Below are positions 16,079 to 24,663 of a DNA stretch of 64,000 bases, in pieces. The stretch's first letter is position 1. Each line of letters begins with the position of its first letter. Both the position numbers and the translations under genes were made by a program. A model generated the notes under the pieces. The model searched no databases and had not been told where the DNA came from. It was given only the letters and a program-made list of their open reading frames with translations. Source of the stretch: Thiodiazotropha sp040506705 (lineage in GTDB: Bacteria > Pseudomonadota > Gammaproteobacteria > Chromatiales > Chromatiaceae); assembly GCA_040506705.1 (NCBI GenBank), contig JBEVWG010000009.1:39078-103077 (forward strand). The letters run 5' to 3'.

Positions 16079-17146
16079 ATGATTAGACAGAACACTACAG
16101 CAGCGCTGCTGTGCCTGGTTTTCTTTATCCTGTTGCTGGGTCCCGGCCTGGCTTTTGCCGATAAAGAATTCGACCGGGTCGTGGTTTTTGGTGACAGTTT
16201 GTCAGATCCGGGCAATGCCTTCTCTCTTAGCGGTGTCAGTATTAAACCGCCCTACAGTAGTTTGGATGAGTTTCTTATACCCGGAGCCCCCTATGCGCGA
16301 GGTGGACACCATTTCAGTAATGGTGAGACTTGGGTGGAGCGATTTGCTGCGAAACTTGATTTAAAAGAGAGTGCTGGGCCGGCATTTGATGGGCAGAATA
16401 GAGGTAAGTTGAAGAAGACCAACTATGCAGTTGGTGGTGCCAGAGCCAGGGATTATGGGCAGAATATCAATTTGGCAACTCAACTTGCTGCATTTTTTTC
16501 AGATGCACAAGGGCAGGCTTCTGAGCAATCGCTCTATGTTGTGGCGCTTGGTGGGAATGACCTGAGGGATGCGGTGGCTGCACTCTCTCTGGATAGCAGC
16601 GGACTGATCAGTGCAGAGATTGTTGCTACTGCACTCAGTGCAATTTCAGATGCTGTTATTGCACTCCACAGCGCTGGTGCAAAGAGAGTGATGGTTGCAA
16701 ATGTACCTGATCTCTCATTGACTCCGGCAATCCGAAGGCTGGATCTGGTTTCACCTGGTACTGCGATGGGTGCATCTATTCTCTCAGCGCAATTCAACTC
16801 CGAACTAGATGGCCTTTTGGATACATTGGGGCAGAGTTCACCTGGTCTTGAAATCATAACCATGGACCTTTATGAAATTACCAGGGAGATAATAACCACT
16901 CCTGAGGAGTATGGTTTTCTGAATGTTCACGATTCCTGTGTCATGCCTGATCAGGAGCCAGCTGCTTGTAAAAAACCAAACACCTATTTTTTCTGGGATG
17001 GTATTCATCCCTCCAAGAGAACCCATCGAGTTTTTGCCAGGAAAGCACACAAGGCATATAAAAGATTCAAAAGTGAGTCGGAAGCAGTCTGTCTGCCATC
17101 AAGAAAACCATTGAAAGCTGGGTGTAGTAGCGCGCTCTGGTTATAG
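16079..17146 (+). CDS. exported SGNH/GDSL esterase or phospholipase
   Basis: Secreted lipolytic enzyme of 355 residues. A signal peptide covers about 1-27 (hydrophobic core LLCLVFFILLLGPGLAFA). GDSL block I is VFGDSLSDPGN with nucleophile Ser40. Block III is GGND near residue 158. The catalytic Asp and His lie in WDGIHPS near residues 306-309. This architecture matches thermolabile-haemolysin and lecithinase-like SGNH hydrolases of gammaproteobacteria. Four cysteines near the C-terminus could form disulfides. It is a single gene between the AOR operon and pyruvate kinase, and its ribosome site is weak. The exact substrate is not readable. Confidence 0.85.
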   Translation: MIRQNTTAALLCLVFFILLLGPGLAFADKEFDRVVVFGDSLSDPGNAFSLSGVSIKPPYSSLDEFLIPGAPYARGGHHFSNGETWVERFAAKLDLKESAGPAFDGQNRGKLKKTNYAVGGARARDYGQNINLATQLAAFFSDAQGQASEQSLYVVALGGNDLRDAVAALSLDSSGLISAEIVATALSAISDAVIALHSAGAKRVMVANVPDLSLTPAIRRLDLVSPGTAMGASILSAQFNSELDGLLDTLGQSSPGLEIITMDLYEITREIITTPEEYGFLNVHDSCVMPDQEPAACKKPNTYFFWDGIHPSKRTHRVFARKAHKAYKRFKSESEAVCLPSRKPLKAGCSSALWL

Positions 17147-17403
17147 AGGGTGTCTGGTTATTGAACTGCTTTTTTTAGAACCACTTTTAGAGCTGCTTCA
17201 GTTTTTTCCATTCAATATCTATTTGGTTGTGGGGTTTAACAGTAAGCTTGTTGCACCTTATGCTGGGACATGGCCCCGGCGAGGATACAAGTTCTGCATT
17301 GACCAGTTTAGCTCGACTGTTTGCAGGCTGTTTCTAAACGGCTAGTCAATATCAGTGGTGTGAGTCACAATGGTCGGATTGACAAAAAAACAAGGATATT
17401 GCC

Positions 17404-18843
17404 ATGTCCACCCTTGCCATTCGTAAAACCAAGATTGTTGCCACCATCGGGCCAGCGTCAGATTCCGTGGAGATCTTGGAACAGATGATCCGCGCAGGTA
17501 TGAGTGTCGCGAGGCTGAACCTCTCACATGGCAGCTATCAAGAGCATAAAATGCGTATCTCTCGCATCAGGCAGGCTTCTGAAAATCTCAACATTCCAGT
17601 TGCCATCATGATAGATACCCGGGGTGTTGAGATACGTACCGGGGGGATTCAACAGGGTTTTGTTGAATTAAAGTCGGGGGCCAGTTTTTCTCTCTACACA
17701 GATCAGCGAGTGGGTGATGAACAGGGTGTTTCCATTACCTACCAGAGACTGACTCAAGAGGTTGCTGCAGGGGAGGTGGTGTTACTGGACGACGGTGCTA
17801 TGGAGTTGAAGGTTGTATCCGTGATGGATAGAGAGATTCAATGCGAGGTCGTGCTTGGAGGAATTCTGAAAGAGAATAAAGGTGTCAATCTGCCCAATAC
17901 CCAGCTCTCAATGACCGCAGTGGAGACAGAGCAGCGTGATGATATTCTCCAGGAGCTCTCTTTCGCTGCAGAGAATGATGTGGACTATATCGCGGCATCA
18001 TTCATTCAAGAGGCATCTGAAATCGAGCGAATGCGAGAGATTTTGTCAGACAAGGGGAGTGATATACCGATCATTGCCAAGATTGAAAATCGCGCCGGCA
18101 TTGATAATCTCGAATCGATTGTGTTGTCTGCTGACGGCATTATGGTTGCTCGGGGGGATATGGGGGTTGAGTTGCCTTTGGCCGATGTGCCGAGTATGCA
18201 GAAAAAGATCATTCGTATTACAGTGAGTAATGGTAAGCCAGTTATTACCGCGACTCAGATGCTTGCCTCGATGGAGAAAAATCCCAAGCCTACCCGGGCT
18301 GAAGCCAGTGATGTGGCGAATGCAATTTTGGATGGCTCCTCTGCAATCATGCTCTCTGGAGAGACTGCAATGGGGGAGTATCCTGTGGAATCAGTAAGAA
18401 CCATGGAGATGCTGGCGATACGTACAGAGGCATCACTGCGTGAGTATGGATATCTACAACATATCCTGCCCCATACCTCCAATGTGGTTACTGAAGCGGT
18501 CAGCCACTCAGCGGTCAGTATGGCGGATCAACTGCATGCTGCGGCAATTATCAGTCTGACCGAAAGTGGTTTTACTTCACGACTGATCTCAAAACATAGA
18601 CCGGAGTGCCCGATTCTTGCTGTGACCCATTCCGCGAGAGTGACTCGTCGGTTGTGTATGAATTGGGGCGTGATTCCAATTGTTGATCCGCTGGGTCGTG
18701 CAGATGAGGATAAGATCGTATTCTGTATAGAGCAGGCTAAAAAGCGCGGGCTTTTATATGTTGGGGATATCGCTATTGCTACCAGCGGGTCGACGCAAAC
18801 CGAGGGTGGCACCAATTTGATCAAAGTGATGGAAGTGGATTGA
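17404..18843 (+). CDS. pyk: pyruvate kinase
   Basis: Converts phosphoenolpyruvate and ADP to pyruvate and ATP. The 479-residue protein has full family length. The barrel begins RKTKIVATIGPAS and RLNLSHGS, the catalytic Lys is in IIAKIENRAGI, and the C-terminal allosteric domain runs from about 350. Two normally strict motifs are altered: DTKGPEIRTG reads DTRGVEIRTG, and LDGTDAVMLSGETA reads LDGSSAIMLSGETA. The potassium-associated Asp, Thr and Glu of the first motif are kept. The family is certain; altered kinetics or regulation is possible. The ribosome site AAGGA precedes the ATG and a clear hairpin follows the gene. Confidence 0.95.
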   Translation: MSTLAIRKTKIVATIGPASDSVEILEQMIRAGMSVARLNLSHGSYQEHKMRISRIRQASENLNIPVAIMIDTRGVEIRTGGIQQGFVELKSGASFSLYTDQRVGDEQGVSITYQRLTQEVAAGEVVLLDDGAMELKVVSVMDREIQCEVVLGGILKENKGVNLPNTQLSMTAVETEQRDDILQELSFAAENDVDYIAASFIQEASEIERMREILSDKGSDIPIIAKIENRAGIDNLESIVLSADGIMVARGDMGVELPLADVPSMQKKIIRITVSNGKPVITATQMLASMEKNPKPTRAEASDVANAILDGSSAIMLSGETAMGEYPVESVRTMEMLAIRTEASLREYGYLQHILPHTSNVVTEAVSHSAVSMADQLHAAAIISLTESGFTSRLISKHRPECPILAVTHSARVTRRLCMNWGVIPIVDPLGRADEDKIVFCIEQAKKRGLLYVGDIAIATSGSTQTEGGTNLIKVMEVD

Positions 18844-18848
18844 GATAG

Positions 18849-18876
18849 ACAACCTCATCCTTGAGGTTGTGTTGTT
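18849..18876 (+). terminator. intrinsic terminator of pyk
   Basis: ACAACCTCA-tcct-TGAGGTTGT forms a perfect nine-base-pair stem with a four-base loop (18849-18870) followed by GTTGTTTT. It ends six bases after the pyk stop and separates pyk from the convergent phosphodiesterase gene. Confidence 0.75.
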
Positions 18877-18889
18877 TTGCAAAGCGCGT

Positions 18890-20167
18890 TTACAAGCCTT
18901 TGCAATTGGCGTAGAAAGTGACTGTAGCAGGCCAGTCAGAGAAGATTCCCTTAATGCCTACGTCTTGTGCGAGTACATCCAGCAACTCCAAAATATCGCC
19001 ATCATTGTTGGTTACATCTGTGATGCTTTGATAGTACCAGCCACCACCATTGGCCAACAGGCCTGAACGTTCCAGAGTCCAGGTGATCAGATCGATGCCG
19101 TTAGCCTTAGCGGCGATCGCATACTCAGAAGGTACGATTTCGCCCTGTGCTTCGGTTACCAATGCCCACATTGCAGGTGCCAGATATTGAACACCTTGTG
19201 CGGCAAGGTCAGGCATCATATCGATAGTGGCTGTCGCCTCTTGAGGATTGTCGCTGCCATCCAGATAAACAGCCTGTTTACCAAAGCGAGGCTCATTCTC
19301 GATCCAGTAGAGTATGTCATCCAGATTGAAGGATTGCGCAAAAACACTCTTCGGTTTTACGCCGGCAGCCTTATATTCATTAATCATCTGTTGTGCATAA
19401 TCCTGCTGGGTATAGTCACCCTCGAACGGCATCTCAACACTTGGAGACTTCAATTCAGGAGTCATTTTTGTGCCTAATTGTTGAAATAGTTCGATACTTT
19501 CAGCGTGGGTCATCAGGGTGCCGACAGCGGTGTAGAGATCTGTACGCCAGCTGGGTGTGGCATCTAGATACTCTTCTACTGTTGTGGCAGCTGAGTTGCC
19601 TGCATCCATTTTGCCTTTCAGGGTCTTGAACTCAGCCAGTGTAATATCACTGGTGCAGCAGCGGGCAGAGGCTGGTGTGATGACTTCACCGGTGGTGGGG
19701 TCTATCACTGCAGGCACGAATGGTTCTGAACACTTCGCCGCCAAAGGTGTGGCTAGGATATTGGTGGTTGTGTGCAGATCACATTGAGAGTGACGGCAAA
19801 CCAGTTCACGATCTTTGGTGAAGGTTACATCGCATTCGACAATGCCGGCACCCATACGAGCTGCGGCGACATAAGATTCCATTGTATGTTCAGGGAACTG
19901 CATTGCAGCACCACGGTGTCCAATGGAGAAGTCACTCTTTTTAAATTTTTTCTTATTGCATTCCTGAAGTTCTTGTTTCAGCGGGCTCTCATCCATATTG
20001 TCGACCAGATAGAATGGACGGGGGCCAAGCTCAATGTTCATTCTAACCTTTTCATATCGATTATCATCATCGTTCTGGTCTCTGTAATTACCGGCAAAAC
20101 AACTACTAACGGTTAACATTGCTATGGTGATGAATAGCACTGCCTGGAATTTTTTATTAAGTCGCAT
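18890..20167 (-). CDS. exported glycerophosphodiester phosphodiesterase (GDPD family)
   Basis: Hydrolyses glycerophosphodiesters to glycerol-3-phosphate and an alcohol. The 425-residue protein has a signal sequence whose end, VSSCF, fits a lipobox, so it may be a periplasmic or outer-membrane lipoprotein. The TIM-barrel signature is IGHRGAAMQFPEHT followed by GIVECDVTFTKD and CRHSQCDLHTTTNI, supplying the catalytic His pair and metal-binding acids. An insert rich in Cys (AKCSEPF, ARCCTSD) follows the active site. Length is like secreted GlpQ-type enzymes with extra loops. It converges on pyk, and sodB lies upstream on the same strand. Confidence 0.88.
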   Translation of the reverse strand: MRLNKKFQAVLFITIAMLTVSSCFAGNYRDQNDDDNRYEKVRMNIELGPRPFYLVDNMDESPLKQELQECNKKKFKKSDFSIGHRGAAMQFPEHTMESYVAAARMGAGIVECDVTFTKDRELVCRHSQCDLHTTTNILATPLAAKCSEPFVPAVIDPTTGEVITPASARCCTSDITLAEFKTLKGKMDAGNSAATTVEEYLDATPSWRTDLYTAVGTLMTHAESIELFQQLGTKMTPELKSPSVEMPFEGDYTQQDYAQQMINEYKAAGVKPKSVFAQSFNLDDILYWIENEPRFGKQAVYLDGSDNPQEATATIDMMPDLAAQGVQYLAPAMWALVTEAQGEIVPSEYAIAAKANGIDLITWTLERSGLLANGGGWYYQSITDVTNNDGDILELLDVLAQDVGIKGIFSDWPATVTFYANCKGL

Positions 20168-20425
20168 ACTCGATTCCTCAGATTATTCTTACACTTTTAT
20201 TTCGGAAACTTGGAGTTCCGATGTGCAACAATAGAAGGAACCTATTTCGTGTTGATGCCATTCAGGTGACACTTTTAAGAAATGAGCTGTGTTGAATATG
20301 GATTGGATTTAGTTCGAGAGGATATAGACTATGGCTGAGTAACGGAATTGCGATATCACGAAAACACGGCTCCGTGAATTGGTGCGAGAGATGAATGCAT
20401 AAGTACTGCTACCTAATCCCAGCAC

Positions 20426-20491
20426 CACCATCATCCCGGCATGCGCCGGGATGATGGTGTCTGTACTCCAGGATTCCTGGCATGCGCCGGG
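20426..20491. repeat. REP-like palindrome pair downstream of sodB
   Basis: Bases 20426-20440 and 20445-20459 form a perfect 15-bp stem around the loop ATGC (core CCCGGC-atgc-GCCGGG). A second, related hairpin CCTGGC-atgc-GCCGGG follows at 20476-20491. The pair lies directly after the sodB stop codon on the minus strand. It looks like a REP/BIME unit that may also act as transcription terminator or mRNA end stabiliser. Confidence 0.7.
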
Positions 20492-20501
20492 AGTGGAGAA
20501 T

Positions 20502-21083
20502 TTAGCTCATATTGCTTGCAACGAAATCCCAATTGACTACTTTCCAGAAGGCCTCTAAATAGGCAGGACGTGCGTTACGATAGTCAATGTAGTAAGCGTG
20601 CTCCCAAACGTCTGCTGTCAGCAGCGCCTTTTTACCGGAGGTCATTGGAGAGCCGGCATTGGAAGTATTGAAGATCTCCAGAGAGCCATCTTCGTTCTGT
20701 ACCAGCCAGGTCCAGCCAGAACCGAAATTGGTTGCGCCTGAAGTTGCGAACTGTTTTTTGAACTCGTCAAAGGAGCCAAAGGTGCTGTTGATGGCGTCTG
20801 CCAGAGCACCACTTGGCGCTTTGTCATCACTTGGGCTGCTGAGGCAGTTCCAGTAGAAGGTGTGATTCCAAATCTGAGCAGCGTTGTTGAATACACCACC
20901 TGAAGACTTCATGATGATATCTTCCAGGCTGGCACTCTCGAATTCCGTACCAGGAATCAGGTTGTTTAAATTGGTGACATAGGTGTTGTGATGTTTGCCA
21001 TGGTGATATTCCAGTGTCTCTTTAGAGATCACGGGTTCCAAGGCATCAATTGCATAGGGCAGTGCAGGTAGTTCATGAGCCAT
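20502..21083 (-). CDS. sodB: iron superoxide dismutase
   Basis: Dismutates superoxide in the cytoplasm. The 193-residue protein has the metal ligands in order: His in LEYHHGKHH, His in IWNHTFYW, and Asp and His in DVWEHAYYIDY. The residues NNAAQIWNHTFYW (Gln before the second ligand) and NTSNAGSP favour iron over manganese. Length is normal. It is monocistronic, upstream of the REP-like palindromes. Confidence 0.96.
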   Translation of the reverse strand: MAHELPALPYAIDALEPVISKETLEYHHGKHHNTYVTNLNNLIPGTEFESASLEDIIMKSSGGVFNNAAQIWNHTFYWNCLSSPSDDKAPSGALADAINSTFGSFDEFKKQFATSGATNFGSGWTWLVQNEDGSLEIFNTSNAGSPMTSGKKALLTADVWEHAYYIDYRNARPAYLEAFWKVVNWDFVASNMS

Positions 21084-21263
21084 GAGTTAATACTCCTTTG
21101 TTGTTACTTTATCGAATTCTGTACTATCCCCGGGAATCTGGGTGGGGAGCCTATAAAAACCAAGTAGAATGGTCGGCTATTCTATCCATGCTATGGCGGG
21201 GATGCAACTGGGTTCGTTGTGAGGGAGAATGATACCACTTTCGATTGACTGATTGATGAATCC

Positions 21264-22799
21264 ATGGATCCGATAGAACTGAGCATATTTTCCTCACGCC
21301 TGGAGGCCGTTTGCGACGAAATGGGAGCGGTGTTGCGTAATGCAGCTTTTTCCCCGAATATTCGCGATCGACTCGACTTCTCCTGTGCAGTGTTCGACGC
21401 GGCAGGTGAACTCTGTGCTCAGGCAGCACATATTCCTGTCCACCTTGGCAGTATGGCTTTTGCCATGGCGGATATAGTCTCTCGAATTGATTGGCATGAA
21501 GGGGATATGGTGGTGCTCAACGACCCCTTTATGGGGGGCACCCATCTGCCGGATGTTACCCTTATCGCCCCGCTCTATTGTGATAATCAATTGACCGCTT
21601 TCGTTGTTAACCGGGCTCACCATGCGGATATTGGCTCCGATTCTCCGGGATCTATGCCGATCTCGAACTCTCTCGAACAAGAGGGGAGAATTATTCCACC
21701 CGGCAAACTGTTCAAGCTGGGTGAACTGGATGAACACTACTTAAATCAGATTACCTCAGATAATCGTAATCCTGTTGAGTCGAGAGGGGACTTTGCTGCT
21801 CAGATCAGTGCGAATCGGAGTGGTTTGAAGCGCTTGGATGGGCTGGTTAAAGCGTGGCGACGTGAGGGGTTTCTGCAAGGTCTGGTAGCACTTAATGGCT
21901 ATGCTGAACGTTTGGCTGGTGAAGCTTTGAAACGTATACCCTTGGGTGAGTACTGTTTTGAGGATCTGATGGACGATGATGGTCAGGGTAACCGGGATAT
22001 CCCGATCCGGGTCAGGTTGGTTGTAGAACAGCAGAGGCTGGTGGTTGATTTTACAGGTTCTGCGATGCAGGTAGAGGGGAATATAAACGCTCCGATGTCG
22101 GTGGCAGCAGCTGCAGTCTATTACGCTTTTCGTTGTCTGATGCCTGCCCAGACGCCAGCATGTGCTGGGAGTTTCAGGCGAATTGAGTTGATTGTGCCGG
22201 AAGGTTCTCTTCTCAATGCCCGACGGCCGGCAGCGGTTGCCGCAGGAAATGTTGAGACCAGCAGCCGCATTGTGGATGCGGTGCTAGGGGCACTGGCACA
22301 GGTTATGCCGGATGATATACCTGCAGCGAGTCAAGGCAGTATGAACAATCTTGCTATGGGCAGTGATGATGAGGCTCTTCGCTGGGACTACTATGAGACC
22401 ATTGGTGGCGGTATGGGAGCTGGCAGACAGGGGGGTGGCATAGATGGGGTGCAGACCCATATGACCAATACACTCAACACCCCTATCGAAGTTATAGAGA
22501 GCCGTTTTCCACTACGTATCGAACGCTATGCGTTACGTAAAAATTCGGGGGGTGAGGGCATCCGCAAAGGTGGTGAAGGCTTGATTCGCAGCTTTAGATT
22601 TTTAGCACCAACCCAGATAACGCTACTGACCGAGCGTCGCAGTCACGCTCCTTGGGGTATATCCGGTGGCAGTTCAGGAGGCTGTGGCGTGAACAGGCAC
22701 AATGAATCAGTTATTGGTGGCAAGGTAAGTCTGACAGCAGATACCGGTGATCTACTGACTATTGAAACCCCAGGTGGTGGGGGGTGGGGGAAAAGCTAG
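21264..22799 (+). CDS. hydantoinase B / oxoprolinase B-type protein, without its A subunit
   Basis: The 511-residue protein belongs to the hydantoinase B / 5-oxoprolinase B family, typically the second subunit of ATP-dependent ring-opening amidohydrolases. Diagnostic segments are DFSCAVFDAAGELCAQAAH, VLNDPFMGGTHLPD, NRAHHADIGSDSPGSMP and ETIGGGMGAGRQGGGIDGVQ. The C-terminus GGGGWG is typical. Normally a HyuA partner of about 650-700 residues lies directly upstream, but upstream here is sodB on the opposite strand and downstream a radical SAM gene. The substrate is unknown. The ribosome site before the ATG at 21264 is weak. Confidence 0.85.
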   Translation: MDPIELSIFSSRLEAVCDEMGAVLRNAAFSPNIRDRLDFSCAVFDAAGELCAQAAHIPVHLGSMAFAMADIVSRIDWHEGDMVVLNDPFMGGTHLPDVTLIAPLYCDNQLTAFVVNRAHHADIGSDSPGSMPISNSLEQEGRIIPPGKLFKLGELDEHYLNQITSDNRNPVESRGDFAAQISANRSGLKRLDGLVKAWRREGFLQGLVALNGYAERLAGEALKRIPLGEYCFEDLMDDDGQGNRDIPIRVRLVVEQQRLVVDFTGSAMQVEGNINAPMSVAAAAVYYAFRCLMPAQTPACAGSFRRIELIVPEGSLLNARRPAAVAAGNVETSSRIVDAVLGALAQVMPDDIPAASQGSMNNLAMGSDDEALRWDYYETIGGGMGAGRQGGGIDGVQTHMTNTLNTPIEVIESRFPLRIERYALRKNSGGEGIRKGGEGLIRSFRFLAPTQITLLTERRSHAPWGISGGSSGGCGVNRHNESVIGGKVSLTADTGDLLTIETPGGGGWGKS

Positions 22800-22902
22800 T
22801 ATGAATCACCCTAACCGATTATCTGGACAAAAAACACTGAAGAGATGTTGAAAAAATAGGGTGTGTCCGTGATGATGCTTAATGGTCTTTGGTTTGATGA
22901 AA

Positions 22903-23739
22903 CTAGTACCTTGTCATCGAAGGTGGCGTTTCCTTGTATTGCGCATATGCTTGTTTCCAGGTTGGTGACACAATGGAGTGTTCCAGAGGTGGTTCGTATT
23001 GGCGTTTGAAATGACCGCATATCCGGCAGAATTTATTCATTAACTCACCCATATCATCCTTGCTGTCCGGCATTTGTTTGTAACCCAGGTTATATCCAAA
23101 TATTCTATCAATGCCTCCTGCGATTGGGCAGGGGTACCAACCATAGGGGGTAAGACCGGTGCCTGCGCAGGCAGCTATCTGGCAGCCATTGGTATAGTCA
23201 GCATTGGCATATTCTGGTAGATCAATTGGAGCAATATTGAAACTTTTAAAAGGTTGCGCCTGAGAAGTCTTGAGTGTGTTTTTGACATATACCCCTGCAG
23301 GTATCTTAGCTAATATCTCTTGTACCTTTTTCCCATATCCATTACTGACCACTTGGATCTGTGTGCGTGGGTGGTACCTATCTCTCCACGAGAGTAACAA
23401 ATTGATGATCTTGAGAAACTCAGGATGAAGTGTCGGTTCGCCACCAAGCACGCGTATTACATCCCAGTGGTGGAGACTCGTTTTACTCTCTTCAATAAAA
23501 TGGTGGATTTGTTCTAGTTCCATTCGTTCACCAGTCGGTACTTGAGCGCAAGAACGATTACAATTAAAACAGAAAAGATTACAACTCCAAGTTAGATCGA
23601 TCTCCAGTTTAGTACGGCTTCGCTTATATTGTGGTCCCAAAAGGGAACTTACATGTGATTGTACTCTTATGTAATCCAGGGGGCTTTTTGATTGACGTAG
23701 TTTTTTCCTCAACCAGTCTGGTAGGCTGTGTAGGTTCAT
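22903..23739 (-). CDS. radical SAM protein of unknown product
   Basis: The 278-residue protein has the radical SAM cluster motif Cys53-x3-Cys57-x2-Cys60 (WSCNLFCFNC) at the start of a partial TIM barrel, and GGEPTLHPEF for SAM binding. C-terminal cysteines (NGCQIAACAG, WYPCPIAGG and CRICGHF) could bind an auxiliary cluster in the manner of SPASM or twitch domains. No precursor peptide, acceptor protein or biosynthetic partner is adjacent, so the substrate is unknown. The region from here to about 24.6 kb looks more AT-rich than its surroundings, which may mean later acquisition. Confidence 0.8.
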   Translation of the reverse strand: MNLHSLPDWLRKKLRQSKSPLDYIRVQSHVSSLLGPQYKRSRTKLEIDLTWSCNLFCFNCNRSCAQVPTGERMELEQIHHFIEESKTSLHHWDVIRVLGGEPTLHPEFLKIINLLLSWRDRYHPRTQIQVVSNGYGKKVQEILAKIPAGVYVKNTLKTSQAQPFKSFNIAPIDLPEYANADYTNGCQIAACAGTGLTPYGWYPCPIAGGIDRIFGYNLGYKQMPDSKDDMGELMNKFCRICGHFKRQYEPPLEHSIVSPTWKQAYAQYKETPPSMTRY

Positions 23740-23970
23740 ATTGATCGCAAATAAAGTCGATGGGACAGCTAGACCTGTCCTTTGTGGCAGCTCTATTGTT
23801 TTGGTGGCTCTTTATATGACGGGCAGTAATTTAATTCTATTTTTCTTGTTAAGAATGTGAGTGGTTGGGCAGATTCAGATCATTGATTAGAGAAACCAAG
23901 ATAATAAGTTGCTACTGTTTAATTAATTCTGCGACGCCGACAATATTGGCAAATGGTCTAAGATGTCGCC

Positions 23971-24630
23971 CTAAGGCAGCCAAATTGAAAAACATCCACC
24001 ACTCAGATGCTGGTTATTGGAAAGTTTGACGAATCCCTCTTTTTCATTATTCTTGTGTATACCCGCTACCATCGAAGCAAAATAGATCCCCAGCTGTGTC
24101 TGGCCTTCACTCATTTTTTTATTATTGAATGCTGTTTGGGCGTCGATCATGCTTTGTGGAAATCCATCGCCATCATCATCGATACTCAGAACAAGATACT
24201 CCTCAACCATTTCAGCGTGGATAACGATTTGACTTTGAGTGTAACGCAAGCCATTTCCAATCAGGCTGTTAATAACGCCACGAATTAACCATTCGTCGAA
24301 ATAGCCAACCAAGCCATCCTCAGATTCAAAGTTTATCGCCACACCTTTGGTGTTTGCGATGGTTTGATTGTCTACAGTGATCTCGTGCAGAAACTCCTCA
24401 ATATCTATCTCTTCTATATTTGCAGAGAGTTGTCCATTATCTATTTTGTAGAGTGAGAGTAAGGCAATCAGGTTGTTGTTGAGTCGCTTTGATTCGTGTT
24501 GCAGGGTGAGGAATTTTGGGTTTTCATGATTCTTCTCCTCTTCAGCAAGCTCATCCAGTGTGTTGATCACCATGCCCAGTGAGTTTTTCATATCGTGTAT
24601 GAGTGATGCCAGTATGTCCGAAAAATTCAT
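23971..24630 (-). CDS. minimal histidine kinase without sensor domain
   Basis: Cytoplasmic kinase of 219 residues: a short HisKA-like segment with His13 (LIHDMKNSLG), then HATPase_c with ligand motifs around NSLIGNGLRYT (N box), DDDGDGFP (G1) and a Gly-rich C-terminus. There is no transmembrane or input domain, so it must be driven by a partner protein. It sits 33 bases downstream of the receiver-TPR gene on the same strand, the obvious partner. Related small kinases occur next to receiver-TPR proteins in marine gammaproteobacteria, though the pathway is unnamed here. Confidence 0.82.
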   Translation of the reverse strand: MNFSDILASLIHDMKNSLGMVINTLDELAEEEKNHENPKFLTLQHESKRLNNNLIALLSLYKIDNGQLSANIEEIDIEEFLHEITVDNQTIANTKGVAINFESEDGLVGYFDEWLIRGVINSLIGNGLRYTQSQIVIHAEMVEEYLVLSIDDDGDGFPQSMIDAQTAFNNKKMSEGQTQLGIYFASMVAGIHKNNEKEGFVKLSNNQHLSGGCFSIWLP

Positions 24631-24663
24631 GTCATATCTCTTGTGTTTGCCGCAGGCTGATAA

